Of a DNA stretch of 33,693 nt, positions 33,172 to 33,693 are shown piece after piece (position 1 is the stretch's first letter; the number at the start of each line of letters is the position of its first letter). A program made the position numbers and the translations under genes. Source of the DNA: Thermodesulfobacteriota bacterium (GTDB taxonomy: Bacteria; Desulfobacterota; DSM-4660; Desulfatiglandales; Desulfatiglandaceae). The stretch is taken from positions 1 through 33,693 of the forward strand of contig JANQDY010000226.1 of NCBI GenBank assembly GCA_028278625.1, in the 5' to 3' direction. The notes under the pieces are model-generated. The model was not told where the DNA came from. It saw nothing but the letters and a program-made list of their open reading frames with translations, and did no database searches.

Positions 33172-33693
33172 TTAGCCGTGTCGAAAGGCTGCTTTTCCTC
33201 GCAAGGAGGTCAACACCTTATCCGGCGTCGCCGGTAAATGCTGAACCCGGGCCCCAACAGCATTGTTCATGGCATTCATAATGGCTGCACATGTGGGCAA
33301 CAGAACGAATTCGCCGACGCCCACAGCCCCCAAAGGACCTTTCTTACGAGGCGTTTCCACCAGGATGATCTCCGTTTCAAAGGCATTATGAATGGTCGGG
33401 AACTTGAAGGTCAGCCAGTCCTTTGTCTTTCCATGAATATACTCTTCACGTAGCGCCATGCCCGCCCCCATGTCCAAACCACCTTCAATCTGGCCTTCCA
33501 CTAAAAGCGGATTTATGACGGTTCCGGCATCAACTACTGCCGTCATTTTCAGGATCTTTATGTCCCCGGTTTCCGTGTCCAGCTCCACCTCTGCCATCTG
33601 AACGCCGTGCACCCTCGACTCATATGGGACACCCTGCCCAGATTGCAGGTCGAGGGGCGTGGTTTCCTGGGTCTTGACGCCCTCGTACCGAAC
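33172..33693 (-). CDS. C-terminal part of a second xanthine dehydrogenase-family molybdopterin subunit (5' end outside window)
   Basis: The frame is open from the right edge to a stop at 33172, giving 173 visible residues; GTG 33610-33612 is internal. It matches the end of MoCoBD_2: VQMAEVELDTETGDIKILKM, DAGTVINPLLVEGQIEGG and the catalytic motif GVGE in GPLGAVGVGE. It parallels the 326-residue protein at 19521-20501 but differs in many residues (for example LLPTCAAIMNAM against CPTAPAIINAI), so it belongs to a second hydroxylase. It lies 50 nt upstream of the DMSO reductase-family gene, likely in its operon. Whether it is split like the first copy cannot be seen. Confidence 0.92.
   Translation of the reverse strand, partial: VRYEGVKTQETTPLDLQSGQGVPYESRVHGVQMAEVELDTETGDIKILKMTAVVDAGTVINPLLVEGQIEGGLDMGAGMALREEYIHGKTKDWLTFKFPTIHNAFETEIILVETPRKKGPLGAVGVGEFVLLPTCAAIMNAMNNAVGARVQHLPATPDKVLTSLRGKAAFRHG

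Overview
The window looks like a chromosomal segment of an anaerobic Desulfobacterota (former Deltaproteobacteria), probably a sulfate reducer or syntroph that oxidises fatty or aromatic acids. The case rests on ETF genes beside a FadR-type TetR regulator, a LIV-type ABC importer with an embedded acyl-CoA ligase, a rubrerythrin/thiol peroxidase pair, and several molybdenum- or tungsten-pterin enzymes of the AOR, xanthine dehydrogenase and DMSO reductase families. Gene density and base composition look uniform. I saw no tRNA, rRNA, CRISPR array, transposase or prophage gene. The species assignment is inference.

Left part (1-14.2 kb). The 3' end of an unidentified gene is followed by a terminator shared with etfA. 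On the minus strand fadR lies directly upstream of etfB-etfA. Upstream of fadR is a palindrome that matches, as I remember it, the Bacillus FadR operator consensus. Divergently, on the plus strand, a tight operon encodes a periplasmic binding protein, one ABC ATPase, an AMP-forming acyl-CoA ligase, two permeases (LivH-like and LivM-like) and a very large 1586-residue protein that I cannot assign. No second ATPase (LivF) is present. The likely logic is uptake of a carboxylic acid, CoA activation, and dehydrogenation through ETF.

Middle (14.2-17.5 kb). On the minus strand come a rubrerythrin-thiol peroxidase operon, an intergenic region rich in inverted repeats, a MATE-family exporter, and about 490 bases without a convincing gene.

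Right part (17.5-33.7 kb), all minus strand. This is a catabolic-looking cluster. In transcription order it holds: the end of a xanthine dehydrogenase-type molybdopterin subunit that runs off the window; a molybdopterin oxidoreductase related to acetylene hydratase; an XRE-cupin regulator; a cyclase-family metal hydrolase; a small cupin; a complete TRAP transporter (P, Q, M); a two-cluster ferredoxin; an AOR-family tungsten oxidoreductase; a complete xanthine dehydrogenase-type hydroxylase whose large subunit is split into two genes; a second, closely similar XRE-cupin regulator; and a biotin-independent-looking carboxyltransferase subunit. The split large subunit recalls the L and M subunits of Eubacterium barkeri nicotinate dehydrogenase. 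A plausible but unproven role for the cluster is uptake and reductive/hydroxylating breakdown of a cyclic, possibly N-heterocyclic, compound. The two regulators bracket the cluster.
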